DNA of 64,000 nucleotides, taken from contig NZ_CAIJCS010000019.1 of NCBI RefSeq assembly GCF_903819165.1, forward strand, positions 124,001 through 188,000. The letters run 5' to 3'. The position numbers were made by a program, and so were the translations under genes. This stretch comes from Aedoeadaptatus nemausensis (GTDB lineage: Bacteria; Bacillota; Clostridia; Tissierellales; Peptoniphilaceae). Shown one piece after another: positions 32,166 to 39,638 of the stretch. How positions within the stretch are numbered: the stretch's first letter is position 1; every line of letters begins with the position of its first letter. Below the pieces are notes generated by a model, which was given only the letters and a program-made list of their open reading frames with translations, was not told the origin of the DNA and searched no databases.

Positions 32166-33521
32166 ATGGTATTTGATATAGTTTTAGGAATTGCTGCTTT
32201 TATTCCGGGGCTAAATTTTGTCGTCGGATTAATACTACTACTTAGATTATTTAAATATAGAACAGTAAAAAAAGAATTGGCCGCTAAACTTAAAAACATC
32301 GAAGACATCGAAGCTGAGATAGCAAAACTACAAAATGAATATGAGGAAAAAACCTCCTCACTTGAAAATGAATATACTCATAAGAAAACAGAACTAGAGA
32401 ACAAATATAATGAATTGCAAGCATCCAAAGATAAATCACTCAAGCAAACAGAAAAAAATATAGAAAAGCTGAAAAATGATTTAGCAGAACTAAAGAAAGA
32501 ATATAGAGAACTACAATCAAGCGTCATTTATGAGTATGACAATACGAAAGATTATTCCGACGTGACGAGCGAAGAAATTAAAAATGAATTGGCAATGCTA
32601 AAGCTGAAAGAAAAAGATCTGATTAAAGAGAGAAAAGCTTTTAAAGCGAAAAGTATTGACTCTGACAAAGTCCGCAATGCCCGGTTTAGACAAATAACAA
32701 AATGCTTCTCCGCCGAAACGACCGACATTTTGAATAAATTAACGCTGGCTAATGCCGACAAGTCCCGTGATCGAATTATAAAATCTTTTGAAACGGTGAA
32801 TAAAGCATTCGACGTGGACGGCGTACAACTGGACAAAAATATCCTTGAGTTAAAGCTTGACGAACTTGCCATCAATAACGAGCTGACAAAAAAACTTGAA
32901 CAAGAGAAAATCATTCGGCAAGAACAGAGGGAAATGCTTAAAGAGGAAGAAAAAGTACGCCGTGAAATTGAACGTGAAAAAGCAAAGATCGAAAAGGAAG
33001 AAAAGCAATTTAACGGTGAAATCAACAAATTGATGGCCTATATGCAAAAATCAGAAAGTGATGTTGAAAAGCAGTTGTATATAGACAAAATCAAAGAACT
33101 CGAAGATAAGCTCTCCTTATTAGAAGAAGATAAAAAACACGTCTTTGACCGGGAGCAAAATACACGCGCCGGATATGTTTATGTTATATCCAACATCGGA
33201 AGTTTTGGAAAAAACATATACAAGATTGGCGTAACTCGACGCTTGGAGCCGATGGACAGAATCAAAGAATTAAGCAGTGCATCCGTGCCATTTAGTTTTG
33301 ATGTTCATGCCATGATCTTCTCCGACGATGCACCGGGATTAGAAAATTTACTGCATACTCACTTTAGAGATCAAGCTGTAAACAAAATAAACCCAAGAAA
33401 AGAATTCTTCAACGTGAATCTAGAAGAGGTGAAAAAACTGGTGTTAGAGCACCACAACAACACTGTGAACTTTACCATGGAACCCGAAGCCTACGAATAT
33501 AAAGAAAGTTTAAAAGCATAA
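32166..33521 (+). CDS. DUF4041 plus GIY-YIG (T5orf172/MUG113-type) protein with N-terminal membrane helix
   Basis: 451 aa from ATG 32166 (AAAGGAG 6 bases up). N-terminal hydrophobic helix (about 2-27), a long coiled coil (about 33-120), a DUF4041-like middle (about 130-240), a second Glu/Lys-rich coil (about 245-325), and a GIY-YIG-type end: GYVYVISNIGSFG, YKIGVTRRLEP.DRIKEL, LHTHFRDQAVN. Downstream of the repressor on the same strand, so likely made in the lysogen. Proteins of this design occur in prophages and are suspected in phage exclusion; the function is not established. Confidence 0.8.
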   Translation: MVFDIVLGIAAFIPGLNFVVGLILLLRLFKYRTVKKELAAKLKNIEDIEAEIAKLQNEYEEKTSSLENEYTHKKTELENKYNELQASKDKSLKQTEKNIEKLKNDLAELKKEYRELQSSVIYEYDNTKDYSDVTSEEIKNELAMLKLKEKDLIKERKAFKAKSIDSDKVRNARFRQITKCFSAETTDILNKLTLANADKSRDRIIKSFETVNKAFDVDGVQLDKNILELKLDELAINNELTKKLEQEKIIRQEQREMLKEEEKVRREIEREKAKIEKEEKQFNGEINKLMAYMQKSESDVEKQLYIDKIKELEDKLSLLEEDKKHVFDREQNTRAGYVYVISNIGSFGKNIYKIGVTRRLEPMDRIKELSSASVPFSFDVHAMIFSDDAPGLENLLHTHFRDQAVNKINPRKEFFNVNLEEVKKLVLEHHNNTVNFTMEPEAYEYKESLKA

Positions 33522-33571
33522 AAAAAGCGCCCTCCCCCGTCTGGACACGGGAAAGGGCATGGATTGAGGCG

Positions 33572-33639
33572 TGATATGATAGACCTACAATCGCAACCAT
33601 ATTATATCACAGCCTCCGAAACGAAAGGAGGCATTTTTT
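33572..33639 (+). promoter_or_regulatory. Integrase promoter and SD-sequestering hairpin
   Basis: Extended -10 TGATATGAT (33572-33580). Then GCCTCC (33612-33617) pairs with GGAGGC (33627-33632), and TTTTTT follows at 33634-33639. GGAGG here is also the integrase SD, 8 bases before the ATG. The same hairpin can thus hide the ribosome site and act as a terminator. Confidence 0.6.
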
Positions 33640-34779
33640 ATGTCATGGAGAAAGATAGGGAAAAACAAGTACAAGATGGAAGTCGAACGGCAAGTCGACG
33701 GGGAAAGAAAAAGAAAATCAGTAACTTATAATACCAATTTAAAAGGGCGGGACCTCAATCGCTTTATGCAGGCGAGGGAGAACGAAATTTATGATCGACT
33801 CGGAGAACCGGAAGAAACAGTCGATTATAGCGAGATCACTTACCGTCAATTTGTCGATGTCTTTTTGTCCCATATTGATGTGGAGGCTCGGACTGTCCAC
33901 TTTTATAAAGACTTTTTGATGGGTCGCACTATGGAACGCTTTGGCGATAAAAAAATCAAAGACATAAAAAAGGTCCATATCGTCGACTACATGAAACACC
34001 TAAAAAAAGTAATCTCTAAGAAAACGGGTGAGCCTTTATCGCCAAAAACTATAAAACACTATAGGGACTGCCTCAGAGCCCTCTTTAACTACGCCGAGGA
34101 TCTAAAAATTATAAGTGAGACACCCGTGCATAATATTAAAATCAATCCCGTACCCAATCAAGTGCAGGGAAGATACTACGAGCCCGATCAACTGGATAAG
34201 GTGATGGAGGCACTCCAAGATAAAGGCGATTTTAAATATTATGTCTTTTTTGTTCTGCAACTTTACACCGGATGCCGTCCATCTGAGATTTACGGCTTAA
34301 TGTGGGACAAAATCGACTTTGATCGCAGTATGATTACCATCGATCAAGCCCTTGTTCTAAGCCGGGAATCCGTTGGATACGTCTTAAAGCCCACAAAAAC
34401 ATGCGATACCCGGACAAAGCCGTTGCCCGGAAGTTTACTCCAACTACTCGAGCGGCTAAAAAGCGAAAGCCTCGGCGTTACTAATTATGTATTTACCAAC
34501 TCCAAAGGCAATCATCTTGTCCAAGATGCTTTTAGAAAATACCTGAAAAAGTTTTGCAGCAAGCACGATCTACCTTATATCCCGCCTTATGGTATCCGGC
34601 ACACCACCGGGACCATATTAGCGGCTAAAGGGATCCCAGTCGCCAACGTTGCAAAGCAACTCGGCCACGCCTCGACGCAAACCACCTCAAAATATATCCA
34701 CGCCACACGATCTGTGGACGAAGAGGCGGAAAACATACTGGCCGAAATCGCCAAACCGAAACTAAAACTCGTTAAATAA
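33640..34779 (+). CDS. int: Tyrosine-type integrase
   Basis: 379 aa. N-terminal AP2-like arm-binding part (1-60), SAM-like core-binding domain (about 64-160) and a catalytic domain with Arg213 (TGCRPSEI), Lys near 253, Y317-G-I-R320-H (Tyr in place of the usual first His), LGH343 and the nucleophile Tyr352 in TTSKYIHAT. It inserts the prophage, probably at the tRNA-Pro gene just downstream. Confidence 0.94.
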   Translation: MSWRKIGKNKYKMEVERQVDGERKRKSVTYNTNLKGRDLNRFMQARENEIYDRLGEPEETVDYSEITYRQFVDVFLSHIDVEARTVHFYKDFLMGRTMERFGDKKIKDIKKVHIVDYMKHLKKVISKKTGEPLSPKTIKHYRDCLRALFNYAEDLKIISETPVHNIKINPVPNQVQGRYYEPDQLDKVMEALQDKGDFKYYVFFVLQLYTGCRPSEIYGLMWDKIDFDRSMITIDQALVLSRESVGYVLKPTKTCDTRTKPLPGSLLQLLERLKSESLGVTNYVFTNSKGNHLVQDAFRKYLKKFCSKHDLPYIPPYGIRHTTGTILAAKGIPVANVAKQLGHASTQTTSKYIHATRSVDEEAENILAEIAKPKLKLVK

Positions 34780-34853
34780 AAAATCGGGATAAAAATCGGG
34801 ATGTCGGGGAGTAATCAGCAGTAACCACACGTAACTATACAATAAGCAAAAAT

Positions 34854-34894
34854 AAAAAACGGCTTGATTGCAACGCTAGAAGCAATCAGCCGTT
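34854..34894 (-). terminator. Terminator of the tRNA-Pro transcript
   Basis: Stem of 12 pairs with one bulge (ACGGCTGATTGC and GCAATCAAGCCGT on the minus strand), then TTTTTATTTTTG. Located between tRNA 3' end and integrase. Confidence 0.75.
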
Positions 34895-34902
34895 ATCATA
34901 AT

Positions 34903-34979
34903 TGGTCGAGATGACAGGATTTGAACCTGCGACCCCATGTCCCCCAGACATGTACGCTACCAAACTGCGCCACATCTCG
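34903..34979 (-). tRNA. tRNA-Pro (anticodon GGG)
   Basis: 77 bases: acceptor CGAGATG/CATCTCG, D-arm GCGCAGTTTGGTAGCG, anticodon stem CATGT/ACATG with loop CTGGGGG, T-arm with GGTTCAAATCC, and encoded CCA. Its 3' end faces the integrase, the usual layout for tRNA-targeting prophages. Confidence 0.95.
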
Positions 34980-34993
34980 ACGTCAACAAATAG

Positions 34994-35022
34994 ATTATAA
35001 CAAGTTTGTAAAATCTTTGCAA
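34994..35022 (-). promoter_or_regulatory. tRNA-Pro promoter
   Basis: TTGCAA (35022-35017), 17 bases, TATAAT (34999-34994), 15 bases before the tRNA 5' end. Confidence 0.85.
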
Positions 35023-35058
35023 CTCCTTTAGTAAAATTTTTTAGAAAGGGTATGAAGA

Positions 35059-35096
35059 GTACACGTAAGCACTTAAATAGTGTACAATTATATAAT
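35059..35096 (+). promoter_or_regulatory. Promoter and possible operator of the ferritin-like gene
   Basis: TATAAT at 35091-35096. An inverted repeat GTACAC (35059-35064) and GTGTAC (35080-35085) covers the weak -35 zone, so a regulator site is possible. Confidence 0.45.
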
Positions 35097-35120
35097 ATTG
35101 CAAAATTAGAAGGAGGCTAT

Positions 35121-35609
35121 ATGACACAACGAGTTGATGGGGAAGCAATTTTACATTTGCTCGCCCAAAATGAACAGGAAGTAGCCAAGGTATATCGTCA
35201 TATTGCAGAAGATGCTAAAATGGGCGATATTTACTTTGAAAATATGGCGAAAGACGAGGACAACCATCATAAAGCCTATATGAAACTGGCCGAACAGGCA
35301 AAAGCCGATGGCGGTTGGGTCGTCGACGCCGACGAATATGATTTTTTCCGTCTGCGTTTAGAGCGCAGTTTGCTCGCCAAACCGGAAGAGCTTTTGGAAA
35401 AGGCGAAAAAGATCCGCGACAAGATGGAAATGTTCGAACTTGCCGAGCGCATCGAACGTGAAACTGTGGAAATCGTACGGGAATTGCAAGATATTATCCC
35501 CCGATTCGCCCCGGAAGAATTAAAGATTATCGAAAGAGAAGAAAAAGCCCATCTTAAGAAGGTAACCGAACGGATTCGCGATAATATGCTTAATGTGCGA
35601 GGCATGTAA
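35121..35609 (+). CDS. Ferritin-like/rubrerythrin-type di-iron protein
   Basis: 162 aa from ATG 35121 (GAAGGAGG upstream; the -10 box lies before it, excluding longer starts). Four-helix pattern with NEQEVAKVYRHIAEDAK, KDEDNHHKAYMKLAEQ and ERETVEIVRELQDIIPRF...EREEKAH supplies the Glu/His ligands. Lacks the C-terminal rubredoxin domain of full rubrerythrin. Probably protects against peroxide or stores iron in this anaerobe. Confidence 0.82.
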   Translation: MTQRVDGEAILHLLAQNEQEVAKVYRHIAEDAKMGDIYFENMAKDEDNHHKAYMKLAEQAKADGGWVVDADEYDFFRLRLERSLLAKPEELLEKAKKIRDKMEMFELAERIERETVEIVRELQDIIPRFAPEELKIIEREEKAHLKKVTERIRDNMLNVRGM

Positions 35610-35659
35610 GCGCAAGAAAAGAGCGTCCCGGATTTAGATTATTCCCATAAGCTAGACTT

Positions 35660-35690
35660 AATCGAGTAAGCAATTCGCTTGCTCGATTTT
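35660..35690 (+). terminator. Terminator after the ferritin-like gene
   Basis: AATCGAGTAAGC and GCTTGCTCGATT (12 pairs, one G-T) with a 5-base loop, then TT. Confidence 0.75.
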
Positions 35691-35760
35691 GTTGTGCACT
35701 TTAGCATGAACGGAACCCCCGGTCTAACCGGGGGTTTTCTAATGCAAACAAACCACCGGC
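35686..35760. repeat. Palindromic repeat, copy A
   Basis: About 75 bases, clearly related to copy B at 36586-36671: ATTTTGTTRTGC start, CGGAACCC, then TTTCTAATGCAA and CCACCGGC. Contains the strong hairpin ACCCCCGGT-CTA-ACCGGGGGT (35716-35736). Same orientation as copy B, on the other side of the signal peptidase gene. Resembles ends of small IS-derived elements, but no transposase is nearby. Confidence 0.6.
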
Positions 35761-35780
35761 TAATCTCTCTTACGCAACTA

Positions 35781-35831
35781 TATAACGAGAAAGACGGGGC
35801 ATAGTCATTACGCCCCGTCTTTCTCGTTATA
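35781..35831. repeat. Perfect 20-bp inverted repeat after the signal peptidase gene
   Basis: TATAACGAGAAAGACGGGGC (35781-35800) and its exact complement (35812-35831), 11-base loop. It begins right after the signal peptidase stop. No T run on the minus-strand side, so a processing or stability hairpin is as likely as a terminator. Confidence 0.7.
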
Positions 35832-36401
35832 CTAATCAAAATATCTAATTTTTGTTAAAGGTAAAATTCTATAGCTAACTTTGCCTACTACATTCTTAAA
35901 AGGCACTTCGCCAAAAGTCCTACTGTCAATACTTCCTCCAGGATGTCTATTATCGCCAACTACAAACAGTTCATCTTCCGAAATAATATGAGATGTGGCT
36001 AAATGAATTGCCTCGGTGTACATACCATCTTCGATGTACGATTCATTCAAAGGTGTGCCGTTAATGTATATTTTACCTTCTTCTATGCTTATCTCGTCAC
36101 CCGGCAAGGCTATTACTCTCTTAATATATAATTTTTTATTGTTTTTGAGTGGAGGAGAGAAAATAATAATGTCCCCCCTCGTGTATTCTTCAGGATTGAG
36201 AATACCCTCATATTTTTTGACAATTAATAAGTCCCCATGTTCAAAGGTAGGATACATAGAGCTTCCATCAACACGAGAGGTCTGAAAAATAAAGGTTCTG
36301 ATAAATAAGGCCAATAAGAAAGCGACTCCTATAGTTAAAGCCCACTCTCGTATACTTCTGAGTTTATCAGTGTTTTTAGCAGCACGAAATATTTTTTTCA
36401 T
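35832..36401 (-). CDS. lepB: Signal peptidase I
   Basis: 189 aa. N-terminal membrane helix (about 20-39), Ser48 in DGSSMYPT, Lys94 in KLYIKRVIALPGD, and GDNR..S.DSRTFG at the end. Cleaves Sec signal peptides at the outer face of the membrane. Clearly A/T-richer than its neighbours and flanked by repeats A and B, which suggests it came as a cassette. The main lepB of the cell may lie elsewhere. Confidence 0.92.
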   Translation of the reverse strand: MKKIFRAAKNTDKLRSIREWALTIGVAFLLALFIRTFIFQTSRVDGSSMYPTFEHGDLLIVKKYEGILNPEEYTRGDIIIFSPPLKNNKKLYIKRVIALPGDEISIEEGKIYINGTPLNESYIEDGMYTEAIHLATSHIISEDELFVVGDNRHPGGSIDSRTFGEVPFKNVVGKVSYRILPLTKIRYFD

Positions 36402-36585
36402 TATTTGTCATCCCACCATAGTCTCTTATGTGACCCATCGTACATGAAGCATATTGAAAAATCAAGCTCATTTGTAATGCAACATCCTATTTGTTTCTCG
36501 ACTATCAAGAAATACATCGCATATTTCGTTTAATATTATTAGATTCCATGTCAGCTTTTGATGAGTTTAGTGAAGACTAGGTTCC
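36402..36585. other. Non-coding stretch upstream of signal peptidase I
   Basis: No gene, tRNA or repeat seen; A/T-rich and probably holds the promoter of the leftward signal peptidase gene, though no box is convincing. Confidence 0.4.
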
Positions 36586-36671
36586 ATTTTGTTATGCCCT
36601 TTGGCTTCTACGGAACCCTGTTTTAGCTGATGGTTTCTAATGCAACAAGCCACCGGCAAAGCTGGTGGTTC
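36586..36671. repeat. Palindromic repeat, copy B
   Basis: Related to copy A at 35686-35760 over about 70 bases in the same orientation. Ends in the hairpin GCCACCGGC-AAA-GCTGGTGGT. It lies 3 bases from the end of the glyoxalase gene and may serve as its terminator. Confidence 0.6.
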
Positions 36672-36674
36672 TGA

Positions 36675-37367
36675 TTAGCCGCGATCCCGCTCTTTTCGGT
36701 AGCGGGTAAATTCATCCTGATTGTCGATGACGAGGAAGGGATTTACCTGCTTTTCTTTACCGATGGTGGTGGGAAGGGTTACTTTTCCCTCTTCTCTTAG
36801 TTTCCGCACCCGCTCCAGCTCCCTTTCGGTGGCATCATTTTTTAAATATTTTACGCTCTGCTCCAAGTTGGAGAGAGAATATTCGTGTGCGGAATAGACT
36901 TTTACATCGTCCTCCAACGCCTTTAGTTTTTGCAGACTTTCAAACATCGATTTGTAGTCTTCCGTGAAGACGCGGCCGCAACTGGAAAGGAAGAGTGTAT
37001 CTCCGATAAAGAGATCTTTCCCCCTCAAATAGGCCACATGTTCTTCCGTATGGCCCGGCGTGGCGATGACATCGAATGTTTCGCCGAGAAGGCTCAGGGT
37101 TTCACCGCCCTTTACGATTTCCGTGGCTAGTTTCGTCTCGTGCGATCCGTAGATCGGCGCCGGATGAGTCTTTACGAGCTTCTCCACCCCTCCGGTGTGG
37201 TCCGGATGCCAATGGGTCAAAAGCACGGCTTCCAAAGTGTAGCCCTTTGACGCCATAATATCCAGTAAGAGATCGGCTTCCCCGGGGTCCACGACGAGAA
37301 TTTTATTATCTTTTTCTATTAACCAAATATAATTGTCCGACAGTGCCGGTACGGGAATAATGTTCAT
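36675..37367 (-). CDS. MBL-fold hydrolase, hydroxyacylglutathione hydrolase (glyoxalase II) type
   Basis: 230 aa. Metal site THWHPDHTGG, then ATPGHTEEHV, FIGDTLF and VYSAHEYS match glyoxalase II. The C-terminal helical domain (VRKLREEGKVTLPTTIGKE) with NPFL is typical. It hydrolyses thioesters such as S-lactoyl-glutathione; as glutathione is rare in such anaerobes, the substrate may be another thiol. Monocistronic, with a terminator before it. Confidence 0.87.
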   Translation of the reverse strand: MNIIPVPALSDNYIWLIEKDNKILVVDPGEADLLLDIMASKGYTLEAVLLTHWHPDHTGGVEKLVKTHPAPIYGSHETKLATEIVKGGETLSLLGETFDVIATPGHTEEHVAYLRGKDLFIGDTLFLSSCGRVFTEDYKSMFESLQKLKALEDDVKVYSAHEYSLSNLEQSVKYLKNDATERELERVRKLREEGKVTLPTTIGKEKQVNPFLVIDNQDEFTRYRKERDRG

Positions 37368-37416
37368 ATTTTCACCTCATAAGGTTTATACCCATTCTCC
37401 CCGGTTTTCCGCATAA

Positions 37417-37452
37417 CAAAAGAGAGCTCCCACTGCAGGAGCTCTCTTTTTA
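37417..37452. terminator. Terminator after the 2-hydroxyacyl-CoA dehydratase-type operon
   Basis: AAAAGAGAGCTCC and GGAGCTCTCTTTT with a 6-base loop; T-rich on both sides, so it may work both ways. Ends the leftward operon at 37,459. Confidence 0.8.
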
Positions 37453-37458
37453 TTGTGT

Positions 37459-38619
37459 TTAAAGCATTTCGACGAATGCGGTTAAACGGGTGTTCAGTTG
37501 GCCGACGTCTGCTTGAGAGTAGTCGGTTTCTACAGCAAGATAGGGCACGCCTTTTTCTTCGTTGCAGAATTTTTGAATCGCGGAGGATTCGATATTGTAG
37601 GTGTGGCAGGCGGTTAAGACGATTTCCACTACGCCGTCGACTTTGTATTTGTCCATAAGGTAGCTTAAAAGTTCGAAGCGGTTCGGGTTCGGCGTCATGA
37701 CAGAGCAACCGATGTTGATATAGCGGTTAGAGAGTGCGTCGATTAAATCATCTAAGGTTTCGCCGGTGTCGTCGACGAAGTATTGGGATTGTTTTTCACC
37801 GATGCAGTTTTCGAAGCTTACGACGACGGCGCCGTTATCTTCCAGGGCTTTAATTACTTTTTGCGGTGCACCGCCGGAGGGGCAGCCGGTAATTAAGATT
37901 CTCGGTTTCTTTTCACGCTCGGAGGGATCATATTCATTCATGATCTTATCTTTAAGCTCATCTAATTCTCCGGGAATAGCTTCTTTATTGAAGTTATAGA
38001 AGTTGGAGTTTAATACGGAGTGAAGGTCGAATCCGTCGATAGGGGTCGGGTCGTTTTCCATTACTTCGCAGAGCTCTTGACGTGCACGACGAATGTCGTT
38101 GGTCATTTCGATGGCTTTTTTAAGGTTTTCGTAAGTAAGTTCGGTGTCGAAGCGTTTTTCTAAGAATTCGGCTACTTTGTAAACTTCTTTTTTCCAAAGT
38201 TCGCGAGCATCTGCGGATTGGGTGTTGGGAAGTTCCATAATGTAGACGTCTTTAAAATCGCTCATCATTTCGTACATTTTCTTCTTGCCGTCGCAGGTGG
38301 TTTCGCCGATGACCACGTCGGAGAAGTGGAAGTACGGGCATTTGTCGGTTTTGCCGAATCCGTAGCTGGATTTAATAAGGGGGCAGAGGTTCTTGGGAAG
38401 GTCTTTTTCCGCTTCCGCAATGGGTTCGTCGCTTGTGGAGCAAAGGCCTACGGTCGCAAGACCCATGGCATTGGCGATTTCTTGAGGGAAATAAGTACAG
38501 TAGGTGCCTACTACGGGAATATCTTGATCTTTAATCTTTTTAACATTCATGAAGCCGGTTTTTCTGGCATCTGCAAATTCGTCGAAAATTTCCGGTAAGT
38601 CTTTAATGATTTTTTCCAT
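37459..38619 (-). CDS. 2-hydroxyacyl-CoA dehydratase-family protein, double-cubane-cluster type (HgdB/YjiM-like)
   Basis: 386 aa single-subunit member of the HgdB/BcrC family. Cysteines in GTYCTYFP, NLCPLIKSSYG, DKCPYFH and ETTCDGKKKMYE are placed to hold an iron-sulfur cluster; ITGCPSGGAPQKV and GCSVMTPN follow. The lone protein paired with an activator ATPase matches the double-cubane cluster proteins, which perform ATP-driven reduction of small molecules. The true substrate is unknown. Its activator is directly upstream. Confidence 0.83.
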   Translation of the reverse strand: MEKIIKDLPEIFDEFADARKTGFMNVKKIKDQDIPVVGTYCTYFPQEIANAMGLATVGLCSTSDEPIAEAEKDLPKNLCPLIKSSYGFGKTDKCPYFHFSDVVIGETTCDGKKKMYEMMSDFKDVYIMELPNTQSADARELWKKEVYKVAEFLEKRFDTELTYENLKKAIEMTNDIRRARQELCEVMENDPTPIDGFDLHSVLNSNFYNFNKEAIPGELDELKDKIMNEYDPSEREKKPRILITGCPSGGAPQKVIKALEDNGAVVVSFENCIGEKQSQYFVDDTGETLDDLIDALSNRYINIGCSVMTPNPNRFELLSYLMDKYKVDGVVEIVLTACHTYNIESSAIQKFCNEEKGVPYLAVETDYSQADVGQLNTRLTAFVEML

Positions 38620-38639
38620 GGTTTCCTCCTAATATTCCG

Positions 38640-39404
38640 TTAACGTTTTTTCTTTTCTTTTGCCAAGCAAGCCGCCCCGATGGCGCCTGCAAACTGACCT
38701 TTTTCGTGATTGATGACGTGGCGATCCAATTTTCCCGAAAGAACTTCGGCAAAGTAAGGTACATTGCTAAGCCCGCCGGTTAAGAGGACCGTTTCCGGGA
38801 AATCCATACGCCCGGTGAGGGCCACCACTTTGTTGGCCACCGAGTCGATGACACCTGCGGCGATGTCTTCACGATCCCGGCCTTCGCCGATGTAGGAGAT
38901 GATTTCCGATTCGGCAAAAACGGTGCAGAGGGAGCTGATGGATATCTCTTCCCCTTCTTTTGCCATCTCGAAAAGTTCGCTCATATCGACGGCCAAACGG
39001 TTTGCCATAACTTCTAAAAATTTACCCGTGCCTGCGGAGCACTTGTCGTTCATTAAGAAGTCTTTGACCATACCGTTTTCTACGAGGATCACTTTCGTGT
39101 CCTGACCGCCCACGTCGATAACGCCTACATCCCCGCCGGCGAGCTCTCTGGCCCCCCGGCCGTGGCAGGTAATTTCGGTGATGACGAAATCGGCGAAGTC
39201 GACGGAAATACGTCCGTAGCCTGTGGCCACGACGCGCACGTCATCGCTTCGGACATCGATTCCCTGGCGCATGAGGTGATTTTCAATTCCCCGCGCCGTT
39301 TCTACCGAACTCCAGCCTGTAGGTTGAACGAAGTGGATGTCTTTGTCACCAAAACCCCATACTTTCGCAGCCGTCGATCCGATGTCGATTCCAATATACT
39401 CCAC
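38640..39404 (-). CDS. BcrAD/BadFG/HgdC-type activator ATPase (YjiL-like)
   Basis: 254 aa ASKHA-fold ATPase: GIDIGSTAAKVW, GVIDVGGQDTKV, and cluster cysteines in NDKCSAGTGKF and SSLCTVFAESE, which hold a 4Fe-4S cluster between two subunits. It passes ATP-energised electrons to the neighbouring cluster protein. Gap to the partner is 20 bases; gap to DUF3343 is 3 bases. Confidence 0.9.
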   Translation of the reverse strand: MEYIGIDIGSTAAKVWGFGDKDIHFVQPTGWSSVETARGIENHLMRQGIDVRSDDVRVVATGYGRISVDFADFVITEITCHGRGARELAGGDVGVIDVGGQDTKVILVENGMVKDFLMNDKCSAGTGKFLEVMANRLAVDMSELFEMAKEGEEISISSLCTVFAESEIISYIGEGRDREDIAAGVIDSVANKVVALTGRMDFPETVLLTGGLSNVPYFAEVLSGKLDRHVINHEKGQFAGAIGAACLAKEKKKR

Positions 39405-39407
39405 AGC

Positions 39408-39638
39408 TCAACGCTCCCATTCTAAAATTTTATCGTGATCTAATGCTTTTTCTTTCATGAGCGCCTCCAAAGGCCCGCGCTCGGTGAGCTCATGTTTCCA
39501 TGCGTAACCGCAACCGGCGGAAAGTTCGTCGGGTAAAGGAATGAGCTCGCCATTAAGCCCCGCTTCTTTTACCGCTTCTTCCATGGCCATGGCATCGGTT
39601 ACGCTTTCAAATGTAACGATGACGACTTTTTCACTCAT
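39408..39638 (-). CDS. DUF3343 protein, putative sulfur/selenium carrier
   Basis: 76 aa from ATG 39638, overlapping the cysteine desulfurase stop by 8 bases. Starts VVIVTFESVTDAMAMEE and holds SAGCGYAW, the conserved Cys-Gly of DUF3343. This small protein is often linked to selenium/sulfur handling with a class V aminotransferase, as here. Confidence 0.82.
   Translation of the reverse strand: MSEKVVIVTFESVTDAMAMEEAVKEAGLNGELIPLPDELSAGCGYAWKHELTERGPLEALMKEKALDHDKILEWER

Noticed and set aside
33530-33557. Strong GCCCT/AGGGC hairpin after the GIY-YIG gene as terminator
   Set aside because: No T run follows on the plus strand; it may still be a weak pause site.
35686-36671. Insertion sequence
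   Set aside because: Related repeats but no transposase or target duplication seen.
37364-37708. 114-aa minus-strand frame
   Set aside because: Shadow of the cluster-protein gene in another frame; crosses its terminator.
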